Below, piece after piece: positions 53,100 through 63,960 of a stretch of DNA of 64,000 nucleotides. The stretch lies in the NCBI GenBank assembly GCA_934045075.1, contig OW203723.1:19948035-20012034 (forward strand). Reading direction: 5' to 3'. The position numbers were made by a program, and so were the translations under genes. The notes beneath the pieces are model-generated. The model made no database searches and was not told where the DNA came from. It was given only the letters and a program-made list of their open reading frames with translations. This stretch comes from Yponomeuta sedellus. Lineage: Eukaryota > Arthropoda > Insecta > Lepidoptera > Yponomeutidae. Numbering within the stretch: the first letter of the stretch is position 1; every line of letters begins with the position of its first letter.

Positions 53100-53531
53100 T
53101 ATCTCTTCCTGCATCGCAGGAAGAGACTCCACCACGGGGGCCAAGTCCGGGTTGGTGGAGTATTGCAGAGCAGTGGCGGGCCTTACTATCAGAAGTTATC
53201 AAGCCTAAAAACCCATGCCGGGATTCGAACCCGCAACCTCTGGCTATCCGTGCCAGAGGTTGCGGGTTCGAATCCCGGCATGGGTGAAATTTTCAGCCTC
53301 TAAATAGGTTTTTAAATTTGTCCTTAGCACGGGTTAGTGCATTAAAAATAAAAATAGTGTAGTTATCAAGCCGCCAAGCCGCCCATAAGGAAAAGCATGG
53401 AAGCGTTTGTAACGAATTGCCAGTAGCGGTAGTCGCAGGACGGTCACGCATCCTGCAAGTGACCGCGCCCGTTGTTGCTTAACTCAAGTGATGGATTTCA
53501 ATCACTCGGTTCGACTAGGGCACGAACGCTT
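53100..53531 (-). mobile_element. 5S-derived SINE split by a fold-back tRNA-SINE
   Basis: Parts at 53100-53205 and 53361-53531 are separated by the insertion at 53206-53360. The 5S head (ggacggtcacgcatcctgc, gttgttgcttaactcaag) lies at the right end. A further small internal deletion removes the middle. Confidence 0.75.
53206..53360 (+). mobile_element. tRNA-headed SINE family A, perfect hairpin copy with 12-bp duplication
   Basis: The 34-bp arms are exact reverse complements (acccatgccgggattcgaac ... and ... gttcgaatcccggcatgggt) separated by seven bases (tatccgt). A normal 3' tail follows. The duplication agttatcaagcc lies at 53194-53205 and 53361-53372 in the host 5S-SINE. Confidence 0.85.
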
Positions 53532-53551
53532 CTAGATAACTAGGACGTTTA

Positions 53552-53767
53552 CAGTCTATTTATTCTTACTTGTCCAATTTAGTAAACAAGATTCTACCCT
53601 TAAACTGTAACTTTTTAGTCCAAAACTGCCATATTTCCATAAATGAAGTAACCTGGAACACTTTTTAGATAACACGCTGCCAATTTTATAAACATAGTTC
53701 ATGATAGTTCATAAATTTGCGAGAAAATCTTGTTTACTAAATTGGACAAGTAAAAATAAATAGACTT
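53552..53767 (+). mobile_element. Tc1/mariner-like MITE, second copy
   Basis: Same ends and interior as 49193-49450 with ~40 bp deleted before the right TIR. TA flanks at 53550-53551 and 53768-53769. Confidence 0.75.
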
Positions 53768-54342
53768 TAATGGCTAAACAAATTAAGAAAAAATATATAT
53801 TTATCCACCTTTTTTATTTAAAGCTGACGAAAAAGATCCGGGATTTAGTTTATGAATGTCAATCGCTTTTCATAGCGCTATAGCACTACATTTTTCTATG
53901 AGCTAGATTTTTCCGCGCGTAGTCCCGTCGTAGCGCCATACAAAAGACATCGACGCACGCGCGGGACATCCACTTTTCTCTCACTGGTACATAATGACGC
54001 CATAATTTCAATGATTATATCTGATCTTTGCATTTTAATAATATAAATCATGCTTATGGGTACGGTTGAGAACAACTACCTTGCGACTACTTGTGAAATT
54101 TTCCGGTATACAGGTATTATTTACTTTTGCACGTTTTTTATGTTGTGATGATATGGATCGCAACCTTCCTTGCTTCTCTGTAAAAATAGAACGTCTTGGT
54201 TTCGGTAATAAAATACTATATTATTGATTTATAAGTATATGGTTGAGTGGACAATCATACTAATGGCTAAAGTCTGGCTATTCTACCAAAAGCTACCGTT
54301 AGCTTATAACAAATTATGGCAACAAACACTTTTTGTATATTC

Positions 54343-54427
54343 CATGATCAAGCTTTTGTATGTCCCCTCTGCTGGGGCACGGGTCTCTTCCTGCATCACA
54401 AGAAGGTTAGATCACCACGGGGGCAAA
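54343..54427 (-). mobile_element. 5S-derived SINE tail fragment
   Basis: gtatgtcccctctgctgggg, gtctcttcctgcatcac and atcaccacgggggc identify the 3' ~80 bp of the family. Confidence 0.6.
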
Positions 54428-54429
54428 AT

Positions 54430-55010
54430 GTATTTTGTATATCACAAGATATTTTTTATGTAACTTCAATAACATTTTATGTCCATAACAGACATTTCTC
54501 TGTTTTGCGAAAGACTCCTCAGAGACATTAAGGCGTTATAAAAACATTTAGTACTCATTATTTTATTTTACCTACCTAATTTTATTAGTATAACTACTAA
54601 TTTCAACCTCGTGTAAGAAATAAAAAAGACTGTTAAAACTACCTCTGTGTCATTACCCCGATATTTTGTACAAAAATCTTACGACCACTGTAAAAGGTAA
54701 GTAAATATTATAAAACATATTCATTAAAAAAACAAGTACCTTACTACCTTTGCTTCCTATACAAAATCATCAGTTTCAACTACCTAGTCAATAAACCGTA
54801 TCAGGATACAAAAACCAGTCCAATCTAATTAACATAATAACAAGCCTGTACGTCATTGGAAATACTCTCACACATTCATTCGTCCCATTTCATTACCCTG
54901 ACATTTGGTTCACGGAAGTCCTAGACCATTATATGTATACTTTACTCAAAGTTCATATCCAAGTGACTACTGTACAATGCCGAAATATGGAGGAGGAGAA
55001 AACGGACCGA
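54430..55010. other. no recognised feature
   Basis: AT-rich, no domain-bearing frame or shared repeat. Confidence 0.4.
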
Positions 55011-55012
55011 CA

Positions 55013-55432
55013 TAAACAACGTGTATTTCTTAATGATTCGCGATACTCATAAGATAAGATAAGAATATTCTTTATTGTATACCGGAAAATTGATACAGAA
55101 CAGCAGATACAGAAGATAAGATACAATTGGCGGCCTTATTGCTAATAGCAATTTCTTCCAGGCAACCTCAAATAGAAGAATTTGTCGAAGGAGAAATAGA
55201 CACTCATACATAGTTATATATTAAACGGGTCTAAACGCAATTATTTATTAGGTAAAACGTTATTTCCCGGCGTTTCGGCAGCGAGCGTTAGTGGCCGTGG
55301 TCTCGCCACTTCCGTCTACCCGAGACCACGGCAACTGTAACGCTGCCGAAACATCGAAAAATAAGGTAATTTCGTTTTACCTAATAAATAATTGCGATTA
55401 GACCCGTTCAATACTTAACTATATAAACAACG
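55013..55432 (+). mobile_element. second fold-back subfamily, copy interrupted by a LINE tail
   Basis: It shares the left flank ttaatgattcgcgatactcat and the inverted arms with the copy at 4975-5160. The core carries a complete gtggtctcg ... cgagaccacggc inverted repeat with gtttcggcagcg. The LINE tail at 55051-55198 splits it. The uninterrupted copy at 4975 shows the pre-insertion state. Confidence 0.5.
55051..55198 (-). mobile_element. LINE 3'-tail insertion with (ttatc)n end, nested
   Basis: On the minus strand this reads from ggttgcctggaagaaattgc, a hairpin (attgctattagcaat), and aataaagaatattcttatct, ending in ttatc repeats. It sits inside the fold-back element and is flanked by gatactcat / gacactcat (55042-55050, 55199-55207), a 9-bp duplication with one mismatch. 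It is heavily 5'-truncated; this is a 3' UTR family seen in many places in the window. Confidence 0.65.
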
Positions 55433-55494
55433 TAACTGTCAGAAACGAAAATAGATAGGCCTTATACATAACATATATAACAAAATAACAATTA

Positions 55495-55680
55495 CGTACA
55501 GGCACCTACATTGATTCTGACCCCACACTAGGATACCCTGTGTCGTGGGAACCAGAAACAGCGACATCACAAACATGTAAACATCCAAGACCTAGGGGTT
55601 TTCCGTCCTCAGTCGGGTTTGAACCCGGGACCTCTCGCATGGTAGCTGTGTTACCGCTGCGCCAGAAAGGTCGTTTGTGA
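55495..55680 (-). mobile_element. tRNA-Gly-like SINE (family D)
   Basis: Minus-strand copy with ccacactaggataccctgtg, aacatgtaaacatccaagac and gaacccgggacctctcgcat; a few deletions in the head. Confidence 0.75.
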
Positions 55681-55979
55681 CGTATACCGGGCAAACGACA
55701 GGATGAACTCCTCAGGTATCTAGCCTTCCTCATGAGGTTTATTTCTTCATTTGCGAATATTATTGCTGCTACCAAATTCACAAATAGCCCACAAAACAAA
55801 GTCATTCTTCATATCTATTTAACACACCTCACTATTATAGGTTATCTGTTGTTTATCTCTCGGAAACTTACATCGTGTACGGAGTATATGTACCTACTTA
55901 ACGTGTAGGTACATACGACAGCGGGTCAGTCTTAACCTTCATATTTTCGCTCGTAATGTAAGTAAGTAGAGTGGATTGG

Positions 55980-56165
55980 ATAGGCGCTGAGGTATTTGGA
56001 CACCTCAGACTTTCAGGTTTCCTCTCGATGCATTCCTTCACAATTAGCGAGTGGTATTGCAATTGAATTATATTCAATGGTATTGCTACTATAACTTCAT
56101 ATATGTACTTATATAACTTAGAAAACAAAGTCATTGGTACATGCCTGTACTGGGTATCGGACCTT
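55980..56165 (-). mobile_element. tRNA-headed SINE, family C, partial
   Basis: gcgctgaggtatttggacac, aattagcgagtggtattgc and aacttagaaaacaaagtcat identify the middle and part of the head. A local duplication ggtattgc ... ggtattgct is visible. Confidence 0.6.
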
Positions 56166-56230
56166 AGAAAAAAATCGGTAAAAAAATTCGTAGTTTTTAT
56201 TGATAATCAAATAAGTCATCGTAAATAAGA

Positions 56231-56590
56231 AGCGCTCGTGCCCTAGGCGAACCGAGTGATTGGAATCAATCACTTGGTTAAGCAACAACAGGCGCGGTCA
56301 GGTACGGGATGGGTGAGAGTCCCGTGACTACCGCTAGTGGCATTTTTCCGAGCGCTTCCATGCTTCGCAAGGCACGTAAAGCCGTTGGTGCCGGCTGTCA
56401 TATAATGGCAGTCGTTAAGCCATGTCAGAGGCCTTATGGGCGGCTTGATAACATCTGACAGTAAGGCCCGCCACTGTCTTACAATCCTCCACCAACCCGG
56501 ACTTGGCCCCCGTGGTGGAGTATGGCCTAACCTTCCTGCGATGCAGGAAGAGACCCGTGCCCCAGCAGTGGGGACATACAAGGGTTGATA
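56231..56590 (+). mobile_element. 5S-derived SINE, full length and well conserved
   Basis: It begins gcgctcgtgccctaggcga, has ttggttaagcaacaacaggc and gggatgggtgagagtcccg in the head, and ends acatacaagggttgataacg. A direct repeat aaataagtcat near both ends (56209-56219, 56594-56604) is the probable duplication; 11 bases between it and the left end are unexplained. Confidence 0.8.
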
Positions 56591-56599
56591 ACGAAATAA

Positions 56600-57379
56600 G
56601 TCATACCAAATCACGAATATTGATCTAAATAATTGCTTGAAAAAACGCGAGGGTGTATAAAACCTTACTGCAAGGACTTTAAAGCTTTTTTCTGAGTAGA
56701 GTTAGTAAAATAATTTGGCTAAACAACGAGCATAGAAAAAATCTTACTATATTTATTTTCTACTTAGCGTGTACTGACACTACTGAAAAAGCCATCGTGG
56801 TGAAAGAATTGGCCAATCGGCAAGAGGGAGCCGCTGATTGTACGTAGACGTACGGACTTAGTGAATCCGACAATTGGGGAGGCTTAACATACTCTAAGCT
56901 AAAATCTAAAGTGCCACGTGAGATAAGGTGTTTAACTAACTTTGTAACGGTGCAAACCTCTTTACAACATTCTTTACATTTCTTTTTCTATCTATCATTT
57001 TCAAATATTTAAATTATGGCACACATTTCGAAATTTCCCTCATTTCTCATTATTACAACTTTAGCCATCAATCAACTAGATCTGACTGTTTTACCTGCTT
57101 ATCCGTTTGTATCCAGTTTTTCTATTTTATTACAAAATAACAATACCTATCTGAAGATAAAGTACCAGTTAAAGTCGTTCCAGTTTTTATTATTTATCAA
57201 AGATATACAACATTACAACTTTATTTAATCATACATACGAATATAGCAACTCTGACCACTCCTGACCACACCTGACTACTATAGCATAGCCTGACATGTA
57301 ACATTGACTCATAACATTAACATTGAGTTTTAGAGTTGTCTGTCACTTAACACAGTGAACCTTTAAGCGGCGAGTTCAA
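56600..57379. other. unique DNA upstream of the candidate promoter
   Basis: No shared repeat after the 5S-SINE ends at 56590. The frame 57016-57228 is AT-rich and domain-free. Upstream regulatory DNA is possible given the exon at 57667. Confidence 0.35.
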
Positions 57380-57666
57380 AGGTAGGCAATAATCAAGCGA
57401 ACGTGGCCAAAGGTTTAGCCTCCAGACGAATATCAGAGCAAATTCCCTCGGCTATTATCGCAGCCGAATCCGTGAAGTTCTGCCGACCTTACCGCGTGGT
57501 GGGGACCAGCTCGCGCCACCACCGCTGCGGCAACTCACTCCCGCGCAAGCGCGCTAACAGACCGCGCGTGCGCACGATAACATGCTAACGAGCCGGTAGT
57601 GACAGTGCCTAGTGTTGTGCTTCGAAAGTCTATCGTATATCGGACCGTGCAAGTGACGTTTCAGAC
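57380..57666 (+). promoter_or_regulatory. CpG-rich promoter and 5' UTR region of the signal-peptide gene
   Basis: About 57400-57600 is visibly GC- and CpG-rich, with gcgcgtgcgc and cgcgcaagcgcg type stretches, in an otherwise AT-rich window. It runs straight into the putative 5' UTR and start codon at 57667. No clear TATA box is seen 25-35 bp before any obvious start. Arthropod-initiator-like CA-containing sites (for example gacagtgcc near 57601) occur but do not fix the start. No repeat element was recognised across this block, which fits functional DNA. Confidence 0.4.
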
Positions 57667-57724
57667 ATGATTGGGTTCCTTCGCGCCGCGGCGCTACTCT
57701 TAACCCTCTCCGTGGTTCTCTCAG
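57667..57724 (+). CDS. first coding exon (signal peptide) of an unidentified secreted or membrane protein
   Basis: Nineteen codons from the ATG at 57667 read MIGFLRAAALLLTLSVVLS. This is a textbook signal peptide: a short n-region with one Arg, then an uninterrupted hydrophobic core. One further base (G, 57724) precedes GTAAGG, a strong splice donor, so the exon ends in phase 1, as is common right after a signal peptide. The ATG has a purine (G) at -3 (cagacATGa). A CpG-rich block lies upstream, unlike the AT-rich surroundings. I infer that the product enters the secretory pathway, but its identity cannot be read from this exon. No following exon could be recognised before the window ends, so the first intron is probably longer than 6 kb. 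The alternative is a chance ORF next to a donor-like site. Confidence 0.6.
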
Positions 57725-59540
57725 GTAAGGTTTGGGTTCGGTTTTGGGGTGTTAGAACTTTTTTTTATTTTACATGAAGGTGGCGCGGATGACAGTTTAT
57801 TGTCTGAGACTTCTGTATTGAGGCACAGGACCATTCGGTAGCCAACGTGAAATTTAGGGTTGAATAGCTTAAGCCAATTAGAAAGGTTTCAAAAGGTAGT
57901 TTTTACAGACAAACAGCCGTTAGGAATTTTGTGAACGCTTGTGAGAGGGTAGTTTTTACATTGTAATGTAGTTGTGTGATATAGTTACTGCAAGAAGCTA
58001 CGAGTGCGTGCAACAAAGTTTCTTGCATCGCGAATCCAATCAACTATATGGCGTAATAATACGTCAGAGTTAAATACCTATGACGCTCATAATTACCACC
58101 AGTAATATTCAAATAGTGAACAATTCCAGAAGAGAAAACGGTTTTGTTTGTCTACTTTAATCGCTTGCACTGTCGAGCTGTGTGAGATTGCGTGCGCGCA
58201 GGAAAATGCGGAAAATTGCGAGCGTCGCCTGTTAATACCGGTGCATTATGTAGATGCGTCTGTGATGTATAGTTGGTTAAGCCTCAATTTAATTAAAAAG
58301 AAGAGTTTCTTCTTTTATGGCCAGTTAAAAGTGCTCGTAAAAAATAAACTTTGGACAGAGACACGTACTGGCAGGATTATAATTTGCAAAAAAAAATTAT
58401 GTCGAATCAAATAAATCTGTTTTCAAATTGAATAAAAAGTTAAAAATTAAATTCAGGCGGTCATAGGATATGCGTCCTTAAGTTTAACGCCATAAAAGTG
58501 TATTACTCATATTGTAGTGAAATTGAACGGCTGATTAAAAATTCAAACAAAGTCGCGGACGTAAACTTTCTTTCGCGATCGTATTGCGCAACGTCCACGA
58601 ATCAGTTAATATCGACAAATTCCTTTGCATAATCTATATACGTTACTTCCATTGGAAAACGCGATCATTTAACAGACACTTACACGAAATCGGCTACCTG
58701 TTATTAATGGTATCATCGAGTAATACCGTGTTTTAATTAGCTAGGAATGGATCGTAATTCACTTTTTACCGTCCATTTAAAGAACTAAAAGATATCTAAC
58801 ATTTAAACATCTCATGTCAGTTATTAAACTCCTCTGAAACGGTTTCACCCCTTTTTACGAATTTTCTAGGTCTAATGTTGTGGGTAGTTTGTATATTTGG
58901 TAAGTCTCAGAATGGTCGCGGCAGAATAACGTTTGTGAGATTAGCTAGAATTTTTATAACTTACACATTTTTAACAAATTCTAGATTGTTTTACTTCATT
59001 TTTGACGGAAGAGTCCGCTAGGTAAATAGGTAAGTGAATCCAGAATTCAGATAAGATAATATTGAAAGATAATATTCATCACTTACGTAAAAAATATTAT
59101 AAACACATTACAAAGTTTAACTTAATAGTATAACTAGGGGAAATTTAAGAAACAATGACTGTTTCGCACACTCTCACCCAAGGTTACATTAAAATCATGT
59201 CGGTATTTTACAGTTCCAAAACTCGTACTTACACTTTCATTTTCAATCATTCTTAAACGTTTTGCTCACGGGATTGACTGCTATTGTACACTGGAGAGCA
59301 AATAAAATGAGGAACAAACTCAGAAGCGTATGCCTTCGTGAGCGATGGGTCTTTTTATTTTCCCTTTCAAATGTAGCAGTACCAATCGTCTGATTGTAAA
59401 TTTGTAGTGTGATCGATTTCTCGAAGCACAAACTTATTCAGGTTGCTATATTGATGGTTAAGGCAAAGTATGTGAAAGCGCGAAGTTAATTCAGAGCTAA
59501 TTAAATGCTCGTACTACTGAAACGCATAGGATGTCGACTT
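57725..59540 (+). other. putative first intron, proximal part
   Basis: This follows the GTAAGG donor at 57725. It is AT-rich, with no recognised repeat until 59541 except one stretch (58990-59035) resembling the gtccga-type MITE arms. Open frames here, such as 58148-58414, have no recognisable domain. No acceptor plus exon could be supported. Intron status is inferred only from the upstream exon. Confidence 0.3.
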
Positions 59541-60133
59541 GGGTTCCCCATTTCATACCGAAAATTCTTTGTTCGAAATACGGTTCACCTACGAATGATA
59601 CGACGAACGATTGATTGTTCGACACCTTATTCATTCGAATGTTTATACACCGACTGCTTGTTGGTTCGATGCTCGTTTCATTCACGCTGATTTCGTGAAG
59701 TGTTTATTCATTCGGACTGCAGATTTAGTTAAAATTACAAGTATTTTTTGCCGGTAATAATGTCGATATCGACCAATTTACGAGTATTAAACTCAAAGAG
59801 AGGGAATATTATTATCATAGACGGATATGAGTTTCGCATTAATAATAACCCTTAAATTTATAACATTATAATATTCTGTTCCTGCAAGTAAAACTCTCGG
59901 CAAAACGTTTTTTGAAGCAGCGAAGCACTGAAGAAATAAGCATCGATAATATAATGCACCGGTGTAACATTTTTCAAAGTAACGAGGCATCTGCAAAACG
60001 TTTTCGAAGTAACAAGGCACCGAACAATGAAAGTATTGGATTGAAAAAGCGTCGATCAATCAACCCTTCGCAGTATCATTCGTAGGTGAACCGTATTTAG
60101 AACAAATAATTTTCGGTATGAAATAGGGAACCC
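59541..60133 (+). mobile_element. second copy of the Mutator-like TIR element, internally deleted
   Basis: Same ends (gggttccccatttcatacc / ggtatgaaatagggaaccc) and interior as 38080-38865, but ~190 bp shorter: a block after gatgctcgtt is missing. Flanks gtcgactt / gtcgaatt suggest a decayed duplication. Confidence 0.75.
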
Positions 60134-60547
60134 GTCGAATTGGACTATTCGTAGATTGGGTGTGGTAACCACAAATCGATGCAGTATCTAGGACTTACTT
60201 TTAGATAGATGTGGTATGTTCGCTATTTATTATCCTCTGAATCAACCACATTGGCAGAAAAGATAAGAAATTCGAAATATCAGAGTTGTTATAGTAATTT
60301 CCTTAAATTTCGCCAATTTATTTACTTTTAATCTTAGGGAGATATTACGAACTCACTTAGGCATGCTCGAAGTCACTGGTTAAGACGCGCTAATAACTAG
60401 CACCTACTAGGTGCTAAATGGCGCCATCAATAGAAAAAAAAATATATTATAGTAGCTATTTTTGGAACTTAATGAAAATAAACAAACACGATCGATTAAA
60501 GTCTTTGGTTGTTGATCCTAAGTTCTAGACAGTAGATTCTAAAAATA
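60134..60547. other. no recognised feature
   Basis: tagcacctactaggtgcta (60396-60414) is a small perfect palindrome. Nothing else. Confidence 0.4.
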
Positions 60548-60650
60548 GTTATTATTATGAATACTTTATTGCACCATAAAATCATACAATGCGGCGAACT
60601 TAATGCCAAAAGCATGTTCTACCAGTCAAACGCAGGAGGTAACGAAAAAG
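60548..60650 (-). mobile_element. LINE 3'-UTR tail (second subfamily)
   Basis: gaatactttattgcaccata, gcggcgaacttaatgccaaa, gcatgttctaccagtc; inverse orientation. Confidence 0.5.
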
Positions 60651-60777
60651 TTGGCAGGCGTGCAAAAAAAATAAGGAAAAAGAAAAACAATATAGTAAAA
60701 TGATGTAGTTAAATAAACTTACACATTAATATATACTTACACACATAATACACTATACATATATATTAAAACAATAG

Positions 60778-60784
<7 letters not shown>

Positions 60785-60808
<24 letters not shown>
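60785..60808. repeat. (TA)n microsatellite
   Basis: Pure at repeat of ~24 bp. Short (ca)n is also at 50884-50908. Confidence 0.9.
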
Positions 60809-61134
60809 CGTAGTTGTTATGATTTATGAAGTTCACTGTTTGAAAATACGTATTTACAAGTTATGATTTTTATTCCATTGGCGGCGCATGTTAGCAGCGC
60901 GTAGCGCTTTAAGTAAATAGATAATAGGAATTTGGCAGGGTTGTCAGACAAAACAATCAGTCCATGGACAGTTGGCATGCAAATGTCGCGCAAGAAGTTT
61001 TTGCACTTAATCACTGGATAGAGCTTCCCTTAACAAATAGATAGATACTGCTATCAGACAGAGTTGGCGCAAGTAGTACAGAACTTTGTAAATGTAATAC
61101 AGAACTACAAAGAAAGATTACACCACTTGTCACT

Positions 61135-61190
61135 TCTTCTTCAGGCTATATTATGTAGTCCACTGCTGGGCATAGCCCTCCCGCGGGCGG
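61135..61190 (-). mobile_element. RTE 3'-tail remnant
   Basis: The minus strand reads ggctatgcccagcagtgga ... gcctgaagaagaa; only the terminal ~55 bp. It abuts a short gcgg/caggcagg simple repeat (61184-61214). Confidence 0.5.
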
Positions 61191-61257
61191 GCGGGCTCAG
61201 GCAGGCAGGCAGGCATGATTCCATGCCATGATTGCCATGATTTAAATCTAAGTAATG

Positions 61258-61340
61258 TTATACAATTGGCGGTCTTATCGCTAAGAGCGATCTCTTCCAG
61301 ACAACCTTTGGATGGAGTGGATTGCGTGAAGAATATAGTC
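61258..61340 (-). mobile_element. LINE ORF end fragment
   Basis: Minus strand TPSKGCLEEIALSDKTANC; complement of aattggcggtcttatcgcta. Same family as 51560-51720. Confidence 0.5.
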
Positions 61341-61599
61341 GGTACGTGGTGCATGTACATAAATAATTAAATCGAAAATATATTGATAACAAACAGCAAA
61401 AGAGTGCGAAAATATGATTACTTATAATTACCTACGATATAAGGTACAAATATTTTAATAAAAATATACATACTTAAATACCTAAAAAAAATACATATAC
61501 AATAAAATACATATAGGTAAGCAACATATACTTAAATAATTATATGCATAAATACCTAAAAATAAATACTTATACAATTAAATACATATAAGCAACAGT

Positions 61600-61770
61600 T
61601 TTCCAGTTTATCCAGTGAGATAGTGGGATTTCACCAATGCCTTAAAACAAGCCAAGGAAGTCCTTGGCTTGATCTACCCGTGGAAGTGAGAAAAGCAAAG
61701 TTGCTTTTCTCACTTCCACGGGCAGATCATTCCATAAATGGACTGCCTGAACCGTAAAAGAGGAGCCATA
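61600..61770 (-). mobile_element. jockey-type LINE C-terminal fragment containing a snap-back hairpin
   Basis: The minus strand reads FTVQAVHLWNDLPVEVRKA, a common RT C-terminus. It then turns back on itself: 61671-61698 is the inverse of 61701-61728 (28 bp, one mismatch, 2-base loop). It then resumes as AKDFLGL. A second 10-bp hairpin with a 2-base loop adjoins (61649-61670). Confidence 0.6.
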
Positions 61771-62304
61771 AAATTAAAATTTAAATTAATAAAGATAGTT
61801 AAAAATAACAGGTTTTACGTACCCAAAGTCAACTAGGTAGTCCTAGTTTGTACGATCGACAGTGTAAGTCTACCAAAGTAAACTATTGTCTCCCAGTAAC
61901 GCATGGGAATTTTTTTATAAAAACATCTCGGCTCGTTAATTCACTCATAGACTGATTCCACGCCATATCTCTCCAGCTTATTAGAAGGTTGGCTAAGATC
62001 CGCGGCTTTAGATTATAATGTGGTTCTCGTATCAAAGTGCGGGTTAGGCTTGGTTAGGTTAGTGTGGCAATTGAATCACTTGCGGCTGATGAGTTCACTC
62101 TTCGTACATAGACTAGTCTATTTACCTAAGGGGTTTGATACGTAGTTGTTAATTCAGAGTTATTATTGTAGAAACTGATGTAGTGTGAACCGACTTGCGA
62201 TTTTTAATAAGTGGGTTACTTAGGCGAACCATCAAACGGTATTTTTTTGGGTCACAAAGAAAGATGTTTTATTTAAAATAATCAACGTCGTTATACCTTC
62301 TTTG
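61771..62304. other. no recognised feature
   Basis: Mixed composition, no domain-bearing frame. Confidence 0.4.
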
Positions 62305-62460
62305 ACGATCATCGATATTAACCTTGCATGTCCTCATTGCTGGGCCACGGGCCACTTCGTGCATCGCAGGAAGATTAAGCCATACTCCACCACCGGGGCC
62401 AAGTCCGGGTTGGTGGAAGATTTTATGACAGTGGCGGGCCTTACTGTCACAAGTTATCAC
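62305..62460 (-). mobile_element. 5S-derived SINE, 3' half
   Basis: gcatgtcctcattgctgggc to ccttactgtcacaagttatc; the head is missing. It is about as diverged as the copy at 16020. Confidence 0.65.
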
Positions 62461-62486
62461 GAAATATTTTAACAAAGTTCTAGACA

Positions 62487-62580
62487 TATGAACACAAACT
62501 CACGTCTGCATACCGCAGAGGTAGGTGGAGACCAGAGTTTTGCCAGTTGCTACAATCCTGTCAAATTTAGTCATTACGCG
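62487..62580 (-). mobile_element. same LINE, 3' fragment
   Basis: acacaaactcacgtctgcat, ccgcagaggtaggtggagac, gccagttgctacaatcctg; diverged. Confidence 0.4.
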
Positions 62581-63158
62581 TACTGGTTTTAATTTCATAA
62601 AATTAGTTTATCTACTGATGGAAGCTAAAAAATTATACAGTAGTAACAAAAAATATTTCCACTTGAAAACAAAATGTACAAATGTGCACTTCACAGTATT
62701 AAACTTTGTGAAAAGGATTAAACAATTCGATTACTTGTGGCTATAGACATAACTCGCTTTCTTCAGAGAGTAGTAGACAATAACTATAACACGTATACCT
62801 TACAGCTTACTGAATTAAAGTAGTTGCCTACTGAATTAAAATAAGCATTTTTTCTTGAAAGTACCTACTTATTGCATGTGATATCCAATAACGATTAATT
62901 TTCCCATCATCTAACTTGCATATTGTCTTATCTTCATGTAGGAAGAACTAAGAACAAGGATTAAAATAAAACCGATTAAACAAACAAAATTATTTAAGTA
63001 CCTATGTATTGTAAGTGTGAATATATCGTGTATATATTATATAAGTATTTTCCCCTCCCCCGTTTCTTTTAGTATTTTGCACTACCCGCCCAGCAATTAT
63101 CCATAAACCAAAGGCTGACGGGAAGAAAATGCTACTTAGCATTACGCTTTTGCATCCT
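62581..63158. other. no recognised feature
   Basis: AT-rich; the 73-codon frame 62525-62746 has no domain. Confidence 0.4.
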
Positions 63159-63242
63159 CATATGATATGTTTTGTGCAAATAAGAATTGAATAATAATAA
63201 TAATTATTATTCAATTTTTATTTGCACAAAACATATCATATG
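63159..63242. repeat. ~42-bp near-perfect palindrome
   Basis: catatgatatgttttgtgca ... and ... tgcacaaaacatatcatatg meet at aataataataattattatt. There is one mismatch near 63183. A LINE-like tail (gtgcaataaaagtatta) lies at 63293-63309. Confidence 0.75.
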
Positions 63243-63309
63243 AGTACAACAAGGAGGATTCAATGCTTTAAGCATTATTGTACACTTGTTTAAGTGCAAT
63301 AAAAGTATT

Positions 63310-63804
63310 AATAATGATAATGAAATTTGTTTATTAACACTTATAATGCAATTTACTACAATATACTTTTAAAATAGAGCAAAGGTGACCAGATGTTGTC
63401 ACTTTCATTTCCTAGCAGCAGAAATATCATCAGTTTTATACAACAAAAGGTTTTGACCACACTTTTCATACTAAACGTACAATGCCCAGTAATTTGTCAA
63501 AATCACACACGTGTTTTTACGCCGAACAAGATTTCTGGGTCTACACACCATTCAGTTACCACGCTGCTACCATTCGGCGATTATACATGGTCATTGTAGC
63601 GTAATGTTTGCGCAACAGTTCTTCTTCTAAATTTTTATTATAATATCGTTGTTATGCGACAAAAAAAGAGCGAAAGTTGTGAATTCGTGATTCGAAACTC
63701 ACGGAGAATAACAATAAAAGAGTTTTGTGTGAAATGCATTCTTACAAAATTCAAGACTGCAGAAATGTTTTTGTTCTAATTTCATTGTGTTTTTTTTATG
63801 TAGC
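63310..63804. other. no recognised feature
   Basis: The 68-codon frame 63393-63599 has no domain. Nothing shared with the rest of the window. Confidence 0.4.
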
Positions 63805-63960
63805 CTTTAAACGTTCCACTGCAGGGCACAGATCTTCTCTCAGAGAGATAGATTATGGGCTTAATTGCCACGCGTGCCCACCACGGATTGGCAACTTCAA
63901 GCGCTGAGATATTTGAAGAACTTAGACACTCACGTTTCCCTCTTCCAGGTTTCTTAGGCT
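63805..63960 (-). mobile_element. family C SINE long-form, 3' half
   Basis: acgttccactgcagggcaca, ttctctcagagagatag, ttgccacgcgtgcccaccac and caagcgctgagatatttg. It is better preserved than the copy at 48010. Confidence 0.65.
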
